Source: Apis mellifera (taxonomy: Eukaryota > Arthropoda > Insecta > Hymenoptera > Apidae). Taken from it: a stretch of 64,000 nt of DNA. Numbering within the stretch: the stretch's first letter is position 1; every line of letters starts with the position of its first letter. A model generated the notes under the pieces. That model did not search any database, was not told the origin of the DNA, and worked only from the letters and a program-made list of their open reading frames with translations. This document shows, one piece after another, positions 1 through 7,648 of the stretch. The stretch covers positions 6,667,032-6,731,031 of the forward strand of contig NC_037649.1 in assembly GCF_003254395.2 (NCBI RefSeq). The letters are read 5' to 3'. The position numbers were made by a program, and so were the translations under genes.

Positions 1-2440
1 TCTATAGCGCGATTATAGCTTGCTTCGATCATTCGTGCACGGTTTAACTTTTTACTAGCGAGGATTCTTTCAACGATATTTTCGAAACAGATTTTCTTTT
101 GTGCTTTCGACGCTTTGTACGTTTGCCAAGGAAATTTCGTTTTTGTTATTGCTTCGATCAATCGTGTAAATGGGACGATCGTAAGATTCGTTAAAATTGG
201 ATAATTTAATTATTCGATTGTGATAATCATTTATAAAAATCGTCGTTAAAAGATATCGTGATTTTAAATTTTTTGATAATATGTATAATATACATACGCA
301 TAATAATTTTATGAATTATATGTCAAAAAATAATGTATAAGATATATAAAAAGAATAGATTGATATTCAATGATGTTTTCGATTGTAACGAGAAATCGTA
401 TTTTTCTTGGAATTATTTAATGATAAATAAAAATCGCGAAATTGTAAAAATGAAAAATTAATTTGACAGTGCGACGATATGAAATATAAAAGAAAAGTGG
501 TACGTTTTGTCGAGGATCTTTTCTCGTTTCATGCTCTCTAGAAGCATCGTAAGCGAGAAAATCCTCCGTTAATAGTGGCAACTATAGCTCCGCGTTTTTC
601 TAATTAGCGTGATAACGTTTACGAAGCAACAAAATCTCATTTTCTTGCATCCTCTTTCGCAGGGCTAATTAAAATTTCTATTTGTACACGCGCTCTGCTT
701 TTGCTTGATGTGTCGCGTTGTATGACGTTAATAGTCTGACTCCGCGATATCCTCGTTTTGAAGAGAAAAAAATTGCGAAATTGTATGAAATATAGATATA
801 CACGTTGAAATTTATTAATGAGATTCATTAACAAATAAAATGATATAGAGCAATTAAACGCGCATTCAGAAAATGTCACTTGCTCTTTCTGGTCGTGTAA
901 TATTAATCCGTAATATTTATGAGTTTAAATATTGAATGACCATAAATAAATTATACGTTAAATTCAATTCCACACGCAATTGAGATGTACTATTTATGAA
1001 GCATTCTCTATTGTTTCTGGAATTTTCATGTTTATTCTGTAATAATTTGTGATACAAATACATACAAATCATAAAAATACAATCTATAAATTGTATTTTA
1101 AAACAAAAATGTATTGTATGAGGTATATGTTAAATTTATTCCTTTGTGTCTTAAGATATGGATTATTAAAAAAGAAACAGAAGTTTTTGTTATATTTTCT
1201 TATGTTTATTATGATATTATATTTTATTATTATGTTATATTCTTTTATGTTTTAAAAGTTCTAAGATTGAGAAATTACATTTAATTTAATTCTTAAAGTT
1301 GAAAAAATTTAATATATAAAAAAAGAGAAAGATAAATATGTAATATGAATATTATATCTATAATTCATGTTTATCTTCTACATTGCATAGAGAGAATTTT
1401 TAATAATCCACCAGCAGTTAGTTTTGCATATGGAATGAATTATTCATTTAATAGATATTATCATAAAAAAATTAAATAGTTTTTTGAACTATTTGATTCT
1501 TTTTTACATTAATAAAATTATATTACCAAATTTGGTAAGTTTTTAATCACTTACAAACATTTCATTATGAATAATCTTCTAAATATTTTTTATTCTAAGA
1601 ATCTATAACTTATAACTCTATAACTTTTCAGATTTCTATTTTATGAAAAATTTATATAATATTTATTTATAAACAACTTATTATAATATCAAATATTATA
1701 ATAATTTATTGCACGCAAACATTATATTTAAATTTTTCTTTATAATTTAGATATTTTTCATTATTTTATATAAATTTATATATTTCTTTCTATTTTATAT
1801 AAATTTTTATATTTCTCTATTTACTAATACTCTAATAATTAATAATAATAATTAATAATAATAGTAATTAATAGTAATAAGTTTTATAAACTTAATTTGA
1901 AAGATAAAGAATGATTATACGTATAATTATTCAATATATATAATTATTATATATTATTATATATTATTATATGCATAATATAATCTATAATATAATTATA
2001 ATTAAATAATTAATGTATAATGCTATGATTATTTTTATTTTTACATTTTAATCTAATATTTTGTTAAAATATAACTTTCATTTAATTATTAATTTAACTA
2101 TTAATTTATTTGTGTTGCTTTATATAATTAAAAGGAAAAATTTATTTATCTATTATTTATATCTATCTATTATATAAGAAATATATAATTAATTGTAATA
2201 AATAATAAAGATTAATAAAATATTAAATATAACCTATATTATATGACTATAGAAATTATATATAACTTATATATAACTTATATAGATAAAAATATAATCT
2301 TTATGCAATTAAAAATTTCAAAAATTTTTATAATATATAAAATCGTAAAGAATTACCTGAATAATAATTCTGAATAAAATTTATATAATAATAGAATCTT
2401 ATATGGAACATGTGGTACTTTGTCGGTCGAGGAAACTTTT
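1..2440. other. A+T-rich intergenic stretch, no gene seen
   Basis: Extremely A+T-rich sequence full of TA, TTA and ATAAT runs, densest around 1700-2400. The few short ORFs here, for example 1049-1255, translate into Ile/Tyr/Leu/Phe-rich strings that A+T-rich DNA gives by chance. Positions 480-640 are slightly richer in GC but show no splice pair or ORF I can support. I see no RNA gene, transposon end or array. Confidence 0.7.
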
Positions 2441-2446
2441 GATTTG

Positions 2447-2454
2447 TATATAAA
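2447..2454 (+). promoter_or_regulatory. TATA-box-like element TATATAAA
   Basis: TATATAAA lies just upstream of the first GC-richer island of the candidate RNA locus. A start about 30 bp downstream would fall near 2478, nine bases before the ATG at 2487. No clear initiator sits exactly there; the nearest initiator-like TCAG is at 2496. In such an A+T-rich neighbourhood the match may be fortuitous. Confidence 0.3.
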
Positions 2455-2477
2455 TTTCGTCCTCGTAACTTTGGGTG

Positions 2478-2611
2478 GAAGGGGAAATGTTTCGCTCAGC
2501 CAATTACAAATCGGCTTACTTAACCTGTGGCGCGTGGCGTCATTGTAGTGTCGAAAATTGTGGTGGAAAGACGTGTTCGCCGTGTCGCCGATCCAGATTT
2601 CTTACTGCGCA
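2478..2611 (+). other. Candidate exon 1 of the RNA locus
   Basis: A GC-richer island within A+T-rich DNA. It ends at ...GCGCA followed by GTATGTATC at 2612, a good insect 5' splice site. The following 300 bases are A+T-rich up to a strong acceptor (TTTTCTTTTGTGCAG) ending at 2912. The 5' edge is a guess based on the TATA-like element. The exon carries the first 41 codons of the small ORF described separately. Confidence 0.45.
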
Positions 2612-2973
2612 GTATGTATCTTTGCCATTATTTTTAACTATTCATATGTTATTTGGTTAATATTTTATTTGTTTAATTAATATGTATTGATTTTGTTACT
2701 TATTAATCACTTTAATTAACTTAATAAGCTAAAATTAAGTAGTTTCATATACTCCTTTTTTATCTCCTTTTTCTACGTCATTGCCATTGTTACTAATTAT
2801 TTGTTTTATTAACTTTTAAAATCGAATTTCGAGTTCGAATATTGTTTAATTTCGATATAATTCGTTCGAATTTCGATTATTTGTTTTAATTTTTTGATTT
2901 TCTTTTGTGCAGATCATTAAAGAAAGTGAAGAAGGTGATTGAACGAATAAAGAACGAACAAAGGACGCCATGA
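2487..2973 (+). CDS. Possible 61-codon cysteine-rich small ORF, spliced (2487-2611 + 2913-2973)
   Basis: If the intron 2612-2912 is removed, the ATG at 2487 stays open across the junction and stops at TGA 2971-2973, giving 61 residues. An in-frame stop upstream (2466-2468) makes 2487 the first ATG. The first exon supplies residues 1-41 with cysteines at 14, 20, 25, 30 and 33, Trp17, and the stretch WRHCSVENCGG. That stretch loosely recalls a thrombospondin type-1 repeat, but the spacing is not canonical. The second exon supplies a Lys/Arg/Glu-rich C-terminus that could form a charged helix. No signal peptide or membrane segment is visible. The C-terminal composition may simply reflect purine-rich DNA, so this may be a chance ORF or an upstream ORF in a mostly non-coding transcript. 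I do not recognise the product. Confidence 0.28.
2612..2912 (+). other. Candidate intron 1
   Basis: Starts GTATGTATC and ends with a T-rich tract and TTTTGTGCAG. It is strongly A+T-rich compared with both flanking islands, as introns in A+T-rich insect genomes usually are. The length is 301 bp. Confidence 0.45.
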
Positions 2974-3044
2974 CACCGACACCAACCGTTAACTATTCAT
3001 ACATCGAAACGCAGTAATATTTGATTTTTTACAACACAGCAGAC
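2913..3044 (+). other. Candidate exon 2 of the RNA locus
   Basis: Bounded by the acceptor ending at 2912 and by GTATGTAAAT at 3045, a strong donor. It is 132 bp long and richer in GC than its surroundings. It contains the end of the small ORF (TGA 2971) and then a short CACCGACACCAACC stretch without further coding potential. Confidence 0.45.
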
Positions 3045-3742
3045 GTATGTAAATTTATATTTTCTTTTTATTGGATCATTGGTGAAAAAAATTTGATATA
3101 CAATACGTAATAAATAATTCATACGTAATTAAATAATAATTTTCACAATCGAGAATATTACGATGAAAAAAAATCGAATTACCATCTTATTTCGAGTTTA
3201 TTAAATTATTCTTCATATTATTTCATATTTTCAAATATATTAAGTAAAGTATTTCATTATTCGACAATAAAATCATTAGATATCGTTACATTTTGATCGC
3301 GAATTTTATTTCGTAACATCGTATTTTATTTCGAAATCTACGTCGCAACTTTATTATTGGTGGGAGGGGGGGGATGCAGGAACAGACAGGTTCAGACACG
3401 TTTCGACGCGAAGATAAACATGGCGTCTGTATTGTATTGTCATACTTGCCCGAGGCATGTTTGACTAAGGAATTTCGATTCATCGTGATATTCTCGAACT
3501 ATTTATAAAAAAAAGCTATATATTTTATTCTTAAAAACTGTATTTTATTCTCTGATTACAAACATTTTTAATATTTTTTCATTTGTATGTATATTATCGT
3601 ATTTATTGAGATGAAAAAATTTTTTGTCACAAATAATTTTAGAAATATAGCAGTATTTTTCAGTACAAGTGCTCAATAGAAAAAGAAAAAATATTTTTTC
3701 TTTTTCTATCCTATCCCTTCTTAATAATAGTTTTTTTTTCAG
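3045..3742 (+). other. Candidate intron 2, A+T-rich
   Basis: Runs from GTATGTAAAT to a run of Ts ending in TTTCAG at 3742. It is mostly A+T-rich, with one GC-richer patch around 3350-3480 containing a run of nine Gs (3364-3372). That patch gives a 65-codon minus-strand ORF with no recognisable features. Nothing else is supported. Confidence 0.4.
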
Positions 3743-3753
3743 AATATTTTTAT

Positions 3754-3772
3754 GATCGCGCGCAATGCGGTC
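3754..3772 (+). other. Stem-loop GATCGC/GCGGTC, copy 1 of exon module
   Basis: GATCGC, loop GCGCAAT, GCGGTC: six pairs, including one G-U where copies 2 and 3 have C-G. The change therefore keeps pairing. The equivalent hairpins are at 4228-4246 and 4702-4720. Confidence 0.45.
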
Positions 3773-3817
3773 AATAGAGTCAGTGTTTGTTACGTAATAG
3801 TATTTTTCATATTTTTT

Positions 3818-3833
3818 AGAGCATGAAAGCTCT
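3818..3833 (+). other. Stem-loop AGAGC/GCTCT, copy 1 of exon module
   Basis: AGAGC, a six-base loop, GCTCT. The loop is ATGAAA here and ACAAAA in the second and third modules, while both arms are unchanged. The short stem would be weak alone, but its preservation is notable. Confidence 0.4.
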
Positions 3834-4227
3834 GATTAAATTTAATTATTATATTTAAAATCGCGAAAATAGAGTCAGTGTTTGTTCGCCGATTGAAATT
3901 TAAACGGACGCGTTAATAATCTTTTATTTTATTATTTTTTTTTTAATATTCGTTTTCGGTATATATTAGAGTCAGTGTCTCAAGAGAACAAGGTGATCAT
4001 CCATCACGCGAAGAGGTAATTATTCTCGTATTTTTCTTTCAATTTATTTTTTTTTTATTATAATTGAAATTTATTAAAATCTTTATATTTATTTAGTTAA
4101 AATTTAAAATTGAATAGAATTCTACAATTATATTTTAAAAGAAAATTATATACGATATTTTCATTTTTATTATAGGTCCTGATAATTGTGATAGTTCTTC
4201 TGGGCTTCAGTGCTTAAAAATATTTGT

Positions 4228-4246
4228 GACCGCGCGCAATGCGGTC
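4228..4246 (+). other. Stem-loop GACCGC/GCGGTC, copy 2 of exon module
   Basis: Perfect six-pair stem with loop GCGCAAT, placed directly before the first dodecamer of the module (4248). It is repeated at 4702-4720 before the dodecamer at 4722. Confidence 0.5.
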
Positions 4247-4862
4247 ATAGAGTCAGTGTTTGTTACGTAATAGTATTTTTATTATTTTTTTAGAGCACAA
4301 AAGCTCTGATTAAATTTAATTATTATATTTAAAATCGCGAAAATAGAGTCAGTGTTTATTCGCCGATTGAAATTTAAACGGACGCGTTAATAATCTTTTA
4401 TTTTATTATTTTTTTTTTAATATTCGTTTTCGGTATATATTAGAGTCAGTGTCTCAAGAGAACAAGGCGATCATCCATCACGCGAAGAGGTAATTATTCT
4501 CGTATTTTTCTTTCAATTTATTTTTTTTTTATTATAATTGAAATTTATTAAAATCTTTATATTTATTTAGTTAAAATTTAAAATTGAATAGAATTCTACA
4601 ATTATATTTTAAAAGAAAATTATATACGATATTTTCATTTTTATTATAGGTCCTGATAATTGTGATAGTTCTTCTGGGCTTCAGTGCTTAAAAATATTTG
4701 TGACCGCGCGCAATGCGGTCATAGAGTCAGTGTTTGTTACGTAATAGTATTTTTATTATTTTTTTAGAGCACAAAAGCTCTAATTAAATTTAATTATTAT
4801 ATTCACTCGCGAAAGTAGAATCAGTGTTTGCTGACCGAAATTTATACGGGTGTGGTAGTCCA

Positions 4863-4896
4863 TTTTTTTTATTTTTTTTTTTTTTTTTTTTTTTTT
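4863..4896 (+). repeat. Poly-T tract in exon copy 3
   Basis: Eight Ts, one A, then 25 Ts. The homologous place in copies 1 and 2 has only a short T run, so this is a recent homopolymer expansion. The length may be unreliable in sequence data. Confidence 0.85.
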
Positions 4897-5081
4897 GATA
4901 TTCGTTTTCGGTATATATTAGAGTCAGTGTCTCAAGAGAACAAGGCGATCATCCATCACGCGAAGAGGTAATTATCTTTTTTATATTTTTCATCAATATA
5001 GAATATCATTTTTATTTATTTCAATTTTCAAATAATATATATATATTATATTTTAAATTATGGTTTCATTTTTTGTTACAG

Positions 5082-5153
5082 CTTCTACTTCCTTCTACCT
5101 GATGACTTCGAGATGATAACATCGATGACAATGCAGATTCTTCGCATCTAATG
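5082..5153 (+). other. Candidate 72-bp exon after the repeated module
   Basis: Preceded by TTTTTTGTTACAG (AG at 5080-5081) and followed by GTAAGT at 5154, one of the best splice-site pairs in the window. The sequence is GC-richer and rich in GATGA/GATAAC/GATGAC words, superficially like snoRNA boxes, but no paired C and D boxes with a closing stem are present. It is open in some frames, but it is too short to judge coding. Confidence 0.5.
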
Positions 5154-6158
5154 GTAAGTCGCATGCATTTTGGTTCCTCTGGTTACTCAATCATGTCGTA
5201 GGATGAAAGGTCCGAAACGGCACGAGTGACTAGTTGTATACGTAGAATTTTGCATAAGCACAGTGACCGCGGGTATATTTATTATATCCGTGGTAATAAC
5301 ATTTTTTTGTTCGTTTTTATTTATTAGTTTAGGCTAGGTTTTCTTGCATATCGCGATTACCATTAGTAATACCATATTGATCATTAATTATAAATTAATA
5401 TTGTTCATATAATATTAGTAATTAAAATATGAGAAAGCTATAATATTTGTAATTAAGTTGAGTATCTTTAGTTGACAATACATTCGCTAGAGTTATTTGT
5501 AGAATCAGATTGGTAAAAGCCAAATATTCATACAAATAACAAATTATTGAAATGACTTCAATTAGATATTCCGTAATGGACAAGGTAAATATCCACACAA
5601 AATTTACACGAAATTATAAATTGCAATTATTATATAAGGATAACACATATCATCAATGTGTTCCCATTTTATGATAATATTTTTATCGATTTTATTGATC
5701 AATTTTCATATTATAAATTTTAATATAATTTGAAATATAACAATATTAAAATTCAATTTATTTCGTTCAAAAAAAATATGAAATTTTATATGCAAGAAGA
5801 CACTTCGCGACAGGTAGATTTTGAAATCAAAGCTACAAATTTTGAATATTTTTTCAAGTTTTAGAAAATATGCTTTGATGAAGGAATCGCCTGAGGGTAT
5901 CTTTATTAATATTTAAATTTGAATTAATTAATTTATTGCATTATCTCATCTCTTTAATAATAGATATATTTTTTGATTTGCAATTTCTTTTACAAAGTAT
6001 TAGAATATTAAAAATTTATTACAATTTGTTGCATTGATAAAAAGTAAAATATAGAGTCATTTAAGATCAAATAAGAATATAAAAAAATCAAAGTTCATTA
6101 GCCCGTTAGATATAAAGATATTTATATTAATATATATTTTTTTAGTTAGGATTTTCAG
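5154..6158 (+). other. Candidate intron, mostly A+T-rich
   Basis: Runs from GTAAGT to a T-rich tract ending ATTTTCAG at 6158. The first 180 bp are GC-richer and include the 5266-5294 stem-loop; the remainder is A+T-rich without ORFs or repeats. Internal exons could be missed. Confidence 0.35.
5266..5294 (+). other. 12-pair stem-loop
   Basis: ACCGCGGGTATA (5266-5277) pairs with TATATCCGTGGT (5283-5294) across a five-base loop TTTAT: twelve consecutive pairs, of which two are G-U. The G-U pairs favour folding on the plus strand, the strand of the other candidate RNA features. Confidence 0.5.
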
Positions 6159-6171
6159 ATTTAACCCCTTC

Positions 6172-6240
6172 CGTGTTCATTGCCAGGAACTCACTCACGT
6201 GCCCAGGTGCTACTTGGGTGAGAGAGAGGCAATGGGCATG
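6172..6240 (+). ncRNA. Long stem-loop, 69 nt
   Basis: Basal stem CGTGTTCATTGCC (6172-6184) with GGCAATGGGCATG (6228-6240): 13 consecutive pairs including G-U pairs at the outer part. Then an internal loop, CTCACTCA with TGAGAGAG (one mismatch), a CGTG bulge on the 5' side, CCCAGG with CTTGGG, and a terminal loop TGCTA. In total about 26 pairs in 69 nt. The shape is compatible with a pre-miRNA or a structural element. I recognise no known mature miRNA in it. Confidence 0.55.
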
Positions 6241-6306
6241 ATGACCTTAGTTCATAAGTTAATACAAATTTTTTTTAGCGACTGACTATGCATTAGTGTA
6301 TCGTGC

Positions 6307-6357
6307 ACGACGTATTTTCCACATTGTGTGTATGGTTAGGCTGTGGAATTGCGTCGT
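6307..6357 (+). ncRNA. Stem-loop, 51 nt
   Basis: ACGACG (6307-6312) pairs with CGTCGT (6352-6357). Two more pairs and a small internal loop follow, then TTCCACA (6317-6323) with TGTGGAA (6342-6348). The terminal loop is 18 nt. About 15 pairs in all. Confidence 0.45.
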
Positions 6358-6660
6358 TTCAAATCTATTAACAATTAATGATTTAATTACAATTTAAAAT
6401 AACAATATCATATCCACTATTAATTATTGCGGATTATTATAAATAATAATGTAAGATTAATATCTTACATTGATGAAATAATTGTAATAACGATTCTAAT
6501 AATTGTAATAATTTCTTCATTTCATTAGAATATTATTCTAATAATATTCTATCTTTAAAAGATACCATATATTTTATGGTAATACGAATTATTATTCATA
6601 ATTAAAATTGAGATACATAATTTTACTATTTTTTACGCAATGGTCACTAGTCATAGTCAG
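6358..6660. other. A+T-rich spacer, probably intronic
   Basis: Rich in AATAAT and TTATTA words around 6400-6600, with no ORF, array or clear hairpin. It ends near a possible acceptor (TCGATTTCAG at 6670). Confidence 0.4.
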
Positions 6661-6712
6661 TCGATTTCAGTAAAATGGTACGTAAAATTAGAGTGTGAAA
6701 GTAATATGCCAA

Positions 6713-6772
6713 GCTCGGGTGTCGGAGGCGTCCCGGGACGTTTTCCCTAGTGTAGGCATTTTGCGCCCGAGC
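6713..6772 (+). ncRNA. Stem-loop with nested 12-bp palindrome
   Basis: GCTCGGG (6713-6719) pairs with CCCGAGC (6766-6772), extended inward by three more pairs (two of them G-U). Inside lies CGTCCCGGGACG (6729-6740), a perfect palindrome that can fold as a small hairpin on its own arm. An ORF runs through here (6695-6892), but its codons show nothing recognisable and the base pairing explains the sequence better. Confidence 0.45.
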
Positions 6773-6838
6773 ATTATGTGTGAGAATCGTGGAATGAATG
6801 TGTTGGAATGCCTGTTTTGCCATTTTTTAAATATAGGG

Positions 6839-6893
6839 CTAGGTAGGATAGGTAGTATACTTCTGGTGTGTCTGTTAATTATAAGTAGGTAGG
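6839..6893 (+). repeat. Cluster of GTAGG/AGGTAG words
   Basis: CTAGGTAGG (6839-6847), ATAGGTAGT (6848-6856) and GTAGGTAGG (6885-6893) occur within 55 bp. Each differs by one base from ATAGGTAGG, which I recall as the nonamer of the Drosophila hsr-omega tandem repeat. The similarity may be coincidental in a short T/G/A-rich tract. Confidence 0.4.
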
Positions 6894-6899
6894 GCCGGG

Positions 6900-6950
6900 C
6901 AGGTTGTCACAGTCTCCGATCGGGTAGGCGCGTTTTCGCGTGGCAACCTG
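6900..6950 (+). ncRNA. Stem-loop CAGGTTG/CAACCTG, 51 nt
   Basis: CAGGTTGTCAC (6900-6910) pairs with GTGGCAACCTG (6940-6950): eleven consecutive pairs with one G-U. Further G-U pairs are possible outside. The interior contains CGCG TTTT CGCG, which can form a small competing hairpin. Confidence 0.5.
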
Positions 6951-6963
6951 TTTCAGGAAATAA

Positions 6964-7047
6964 AATTTGAAAAATCGAGTGCAAAGCTGAGACGAATGGA
7001 CCACGAGTACCATTCGTCTCTGGTTTTTCCCATCGATTTTTCGAATT
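6964..7047 (+). ncRNA. 84-nt pre-miRNA-like hairpin
   Basis: Outer stem: AATTTGAAAAATCGA (6964-6978) pairs with TCGATTTTTCGAATT (7033-7047), 15 consecutive pairs with one G-U. After a 4x6 internal loop, AAA pairs with TTT. A C-G pair is flanked by two single mismatches, and GAGACGAATGG (6989-6999) pairs perfectly with CCATTCGTCTC (7010-7020) around a ten-base loop. About 30 pairs in 84 nt is far beyond the many six- or seven-pair hairpins expected by chance. The arm length, single dominant fold and small loop fit a microRNA precursor, but I recognise no known insect miRNA. A lncRNA structural domain is the alternative. Short ORFs on both strands here are by-products of the inverted repeat. 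Confidence 0.6.
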
Positions 7048-7167
7048 CCGTGGTCGCGGTCGCGATTTGCTTTCGAAACGAACGTTGCGCTCGAGATTCT
7101 GCGCGTGTACGGACAATTATCATTGCGATCGTTGGTCGTCCACGTGCGATTAGCTTCCGGGATTTAG

Positions 7168-7205
7168 TCTTTTTTTTTTCTTTTTTTTTTTTTATCTACG
7201 ATTAG
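7168..7205 (+). promoter_or_regulatory. Long pyrimidine tract with acceptor-like AG
   Basis: TCTTTTTTTTTTC and a second run of Ts, then TATCTACGATTAG (AG 7204-7205). This could be the 3' end of an intron leading into the island 7206-8320, but no convincing matching donor was found upstream. Confidence 0.3.
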
Positions 7206-7477
7206 TGAATCTCGAGCCTAGATTTAAGTTTCAGCGGGCATTGCGCCCGAAGGAGGAAGACCGAAGAGGCCTCGACAAACTGTCACGAAGAGGGGCTGCA
7301 ACGAATGGCTTCTCATCTTTTGGATTTTATCTAAGTCCAAAGAATGGGAAGTCATTGTTATTATTTTGTCACTGTGCTCGTTTTAGTATCACGTAGTAAA
7401 TGTTGTGTGTTGTCCGGCCAATGCATGCGGGCCCATCGTCCAGATCCAGTCATCGTGGGCATCGCGATTTTTTTTAT

Positions 7478-7648
7478 TAGTGTTGCGCTGTATCAATTAC
7501 GGGTTGAATTAGAATTGCGAAATAATTTCGCGATTTTTTATTAGTGTTGCGAAAAATTATTTACGGGTTGAATTAGTGTTGCGATTGATCGATCACGGTT
7601 TGAATTAGTGTTGCGTTAAAATGATAATCGCGTTGCCATAGTGTTGCG
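7478..7648 (+). repeat. 32-bp tandem array with TAGTGTTGCG core
   Basis: The core TAGTGTTGCG starts at 7478, 7542, 7574, 7606 and 7639, with a decayed copy (TAGAATTGCG) at 7510, so the period is 32,32,32,32,33. The units also share ACGGGTTGAAT upstream of the core in the first part. Flanks have diverged more than the core. A perfect hairpin GCGAAA TAA TTTCGC (7517-7531) lies inside, and TGATCGATCA (7586-7595) is palindromic. Confidence 0.75.

Larger units (their letters stand above)
3775..4930 (+). repeat. Dodecamer array TAGAGTCAGTGT (8 exact, 1 near)
   Basis: TAGAGTCAGTGT starts at 3775, 3870, 3967, 4248, 4344, 4441, 4722 and 4919, with a one-mismatch copy TAGAATCAGTGT at 4816. There are three per exon copy, none in the intron-like parts. 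Within a module the three copies lie in otherwise unrelated sequence, so the motif repeats at a finer scale than the 474-bp duplication. It is a candidate binding site for an RNA-binding protein. Confidence 0.7.
3743..4967 (+). repeat. Three tandem copies of an exon+intron module of about 474 bp
   Basis: The same block recurs with donor positions at 4016, 4490 and 4968 (spacing 474 and 478) and a shared TTCAG acceptor ending at 3742, 4210 and 4684. Each exon-like part (3743-4015, 4211-4489, 4685-4967) ends in ATCACGCGAAGAG followed by GTAATT. The intron-like parts 4016-4175 and 4490-4649 are nearly identical to each other. A possible earlier acceptor, TTTTTATTATAG, precedes GTCCTGATAATTG at 4176 and 4650. 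Copies 1 and 2 are almost identical. Copy 3 has diverged in its middle (about 4804-4900), where a long poly-T has expanded. Exon duplication by unequal crossing over would explain this, and conserved splice edges argue against a plain satellite. No frame is open, so the duplicated exons look non-coding. Confidence 0.75.
6159..6360 (+). ncRNA. Candidate exon or ncRNA segment carrying two large stem-loops
   Basis: A GC-richer island that starts right after a good acceptor (TTAGTTAGGATTTTCAG, AG at 6157-6158). Its first 80 bases are nearly all taken up by the 6172-6240 hairpin, and a second hairpin follows at 6307-6357. No clear donor marks its 3' edge; A+T-rich sequence resumes near 6358. A near-copy of the downstream motif, TAGTGTATCG, is at 6294. 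Confidence 0.4.

Noticed and set aside
1049..1255. 68-codon hydrophobic ORF
   Set aside because: A+T-rich DNA gives Phe/Ile/Leu/Tyr-rich ORFs by chance. No upstream promoter and no domain.
5082..5153. snoRNA-like GATGA/GATAAC words in the 72-bp exon
   Set aside because: No D box in the right place and no closing stem. Splice sites give a better explanation.
6238..6285. C/D-box snoRNA-like ATGATGA...CTGA
   Set aside because: The C-like box overlaps the 3' end of the 6172-6240 hairpin, and no terminal stem brings the boxes together.
7478..7648. CRISPR-like regular spacing of a 10-bp repeat
   Set aside because: Eukaryotic context. The repeat core is too short, and the intervals resemble each other instead of being unique spacers. 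It is a minisatellite.
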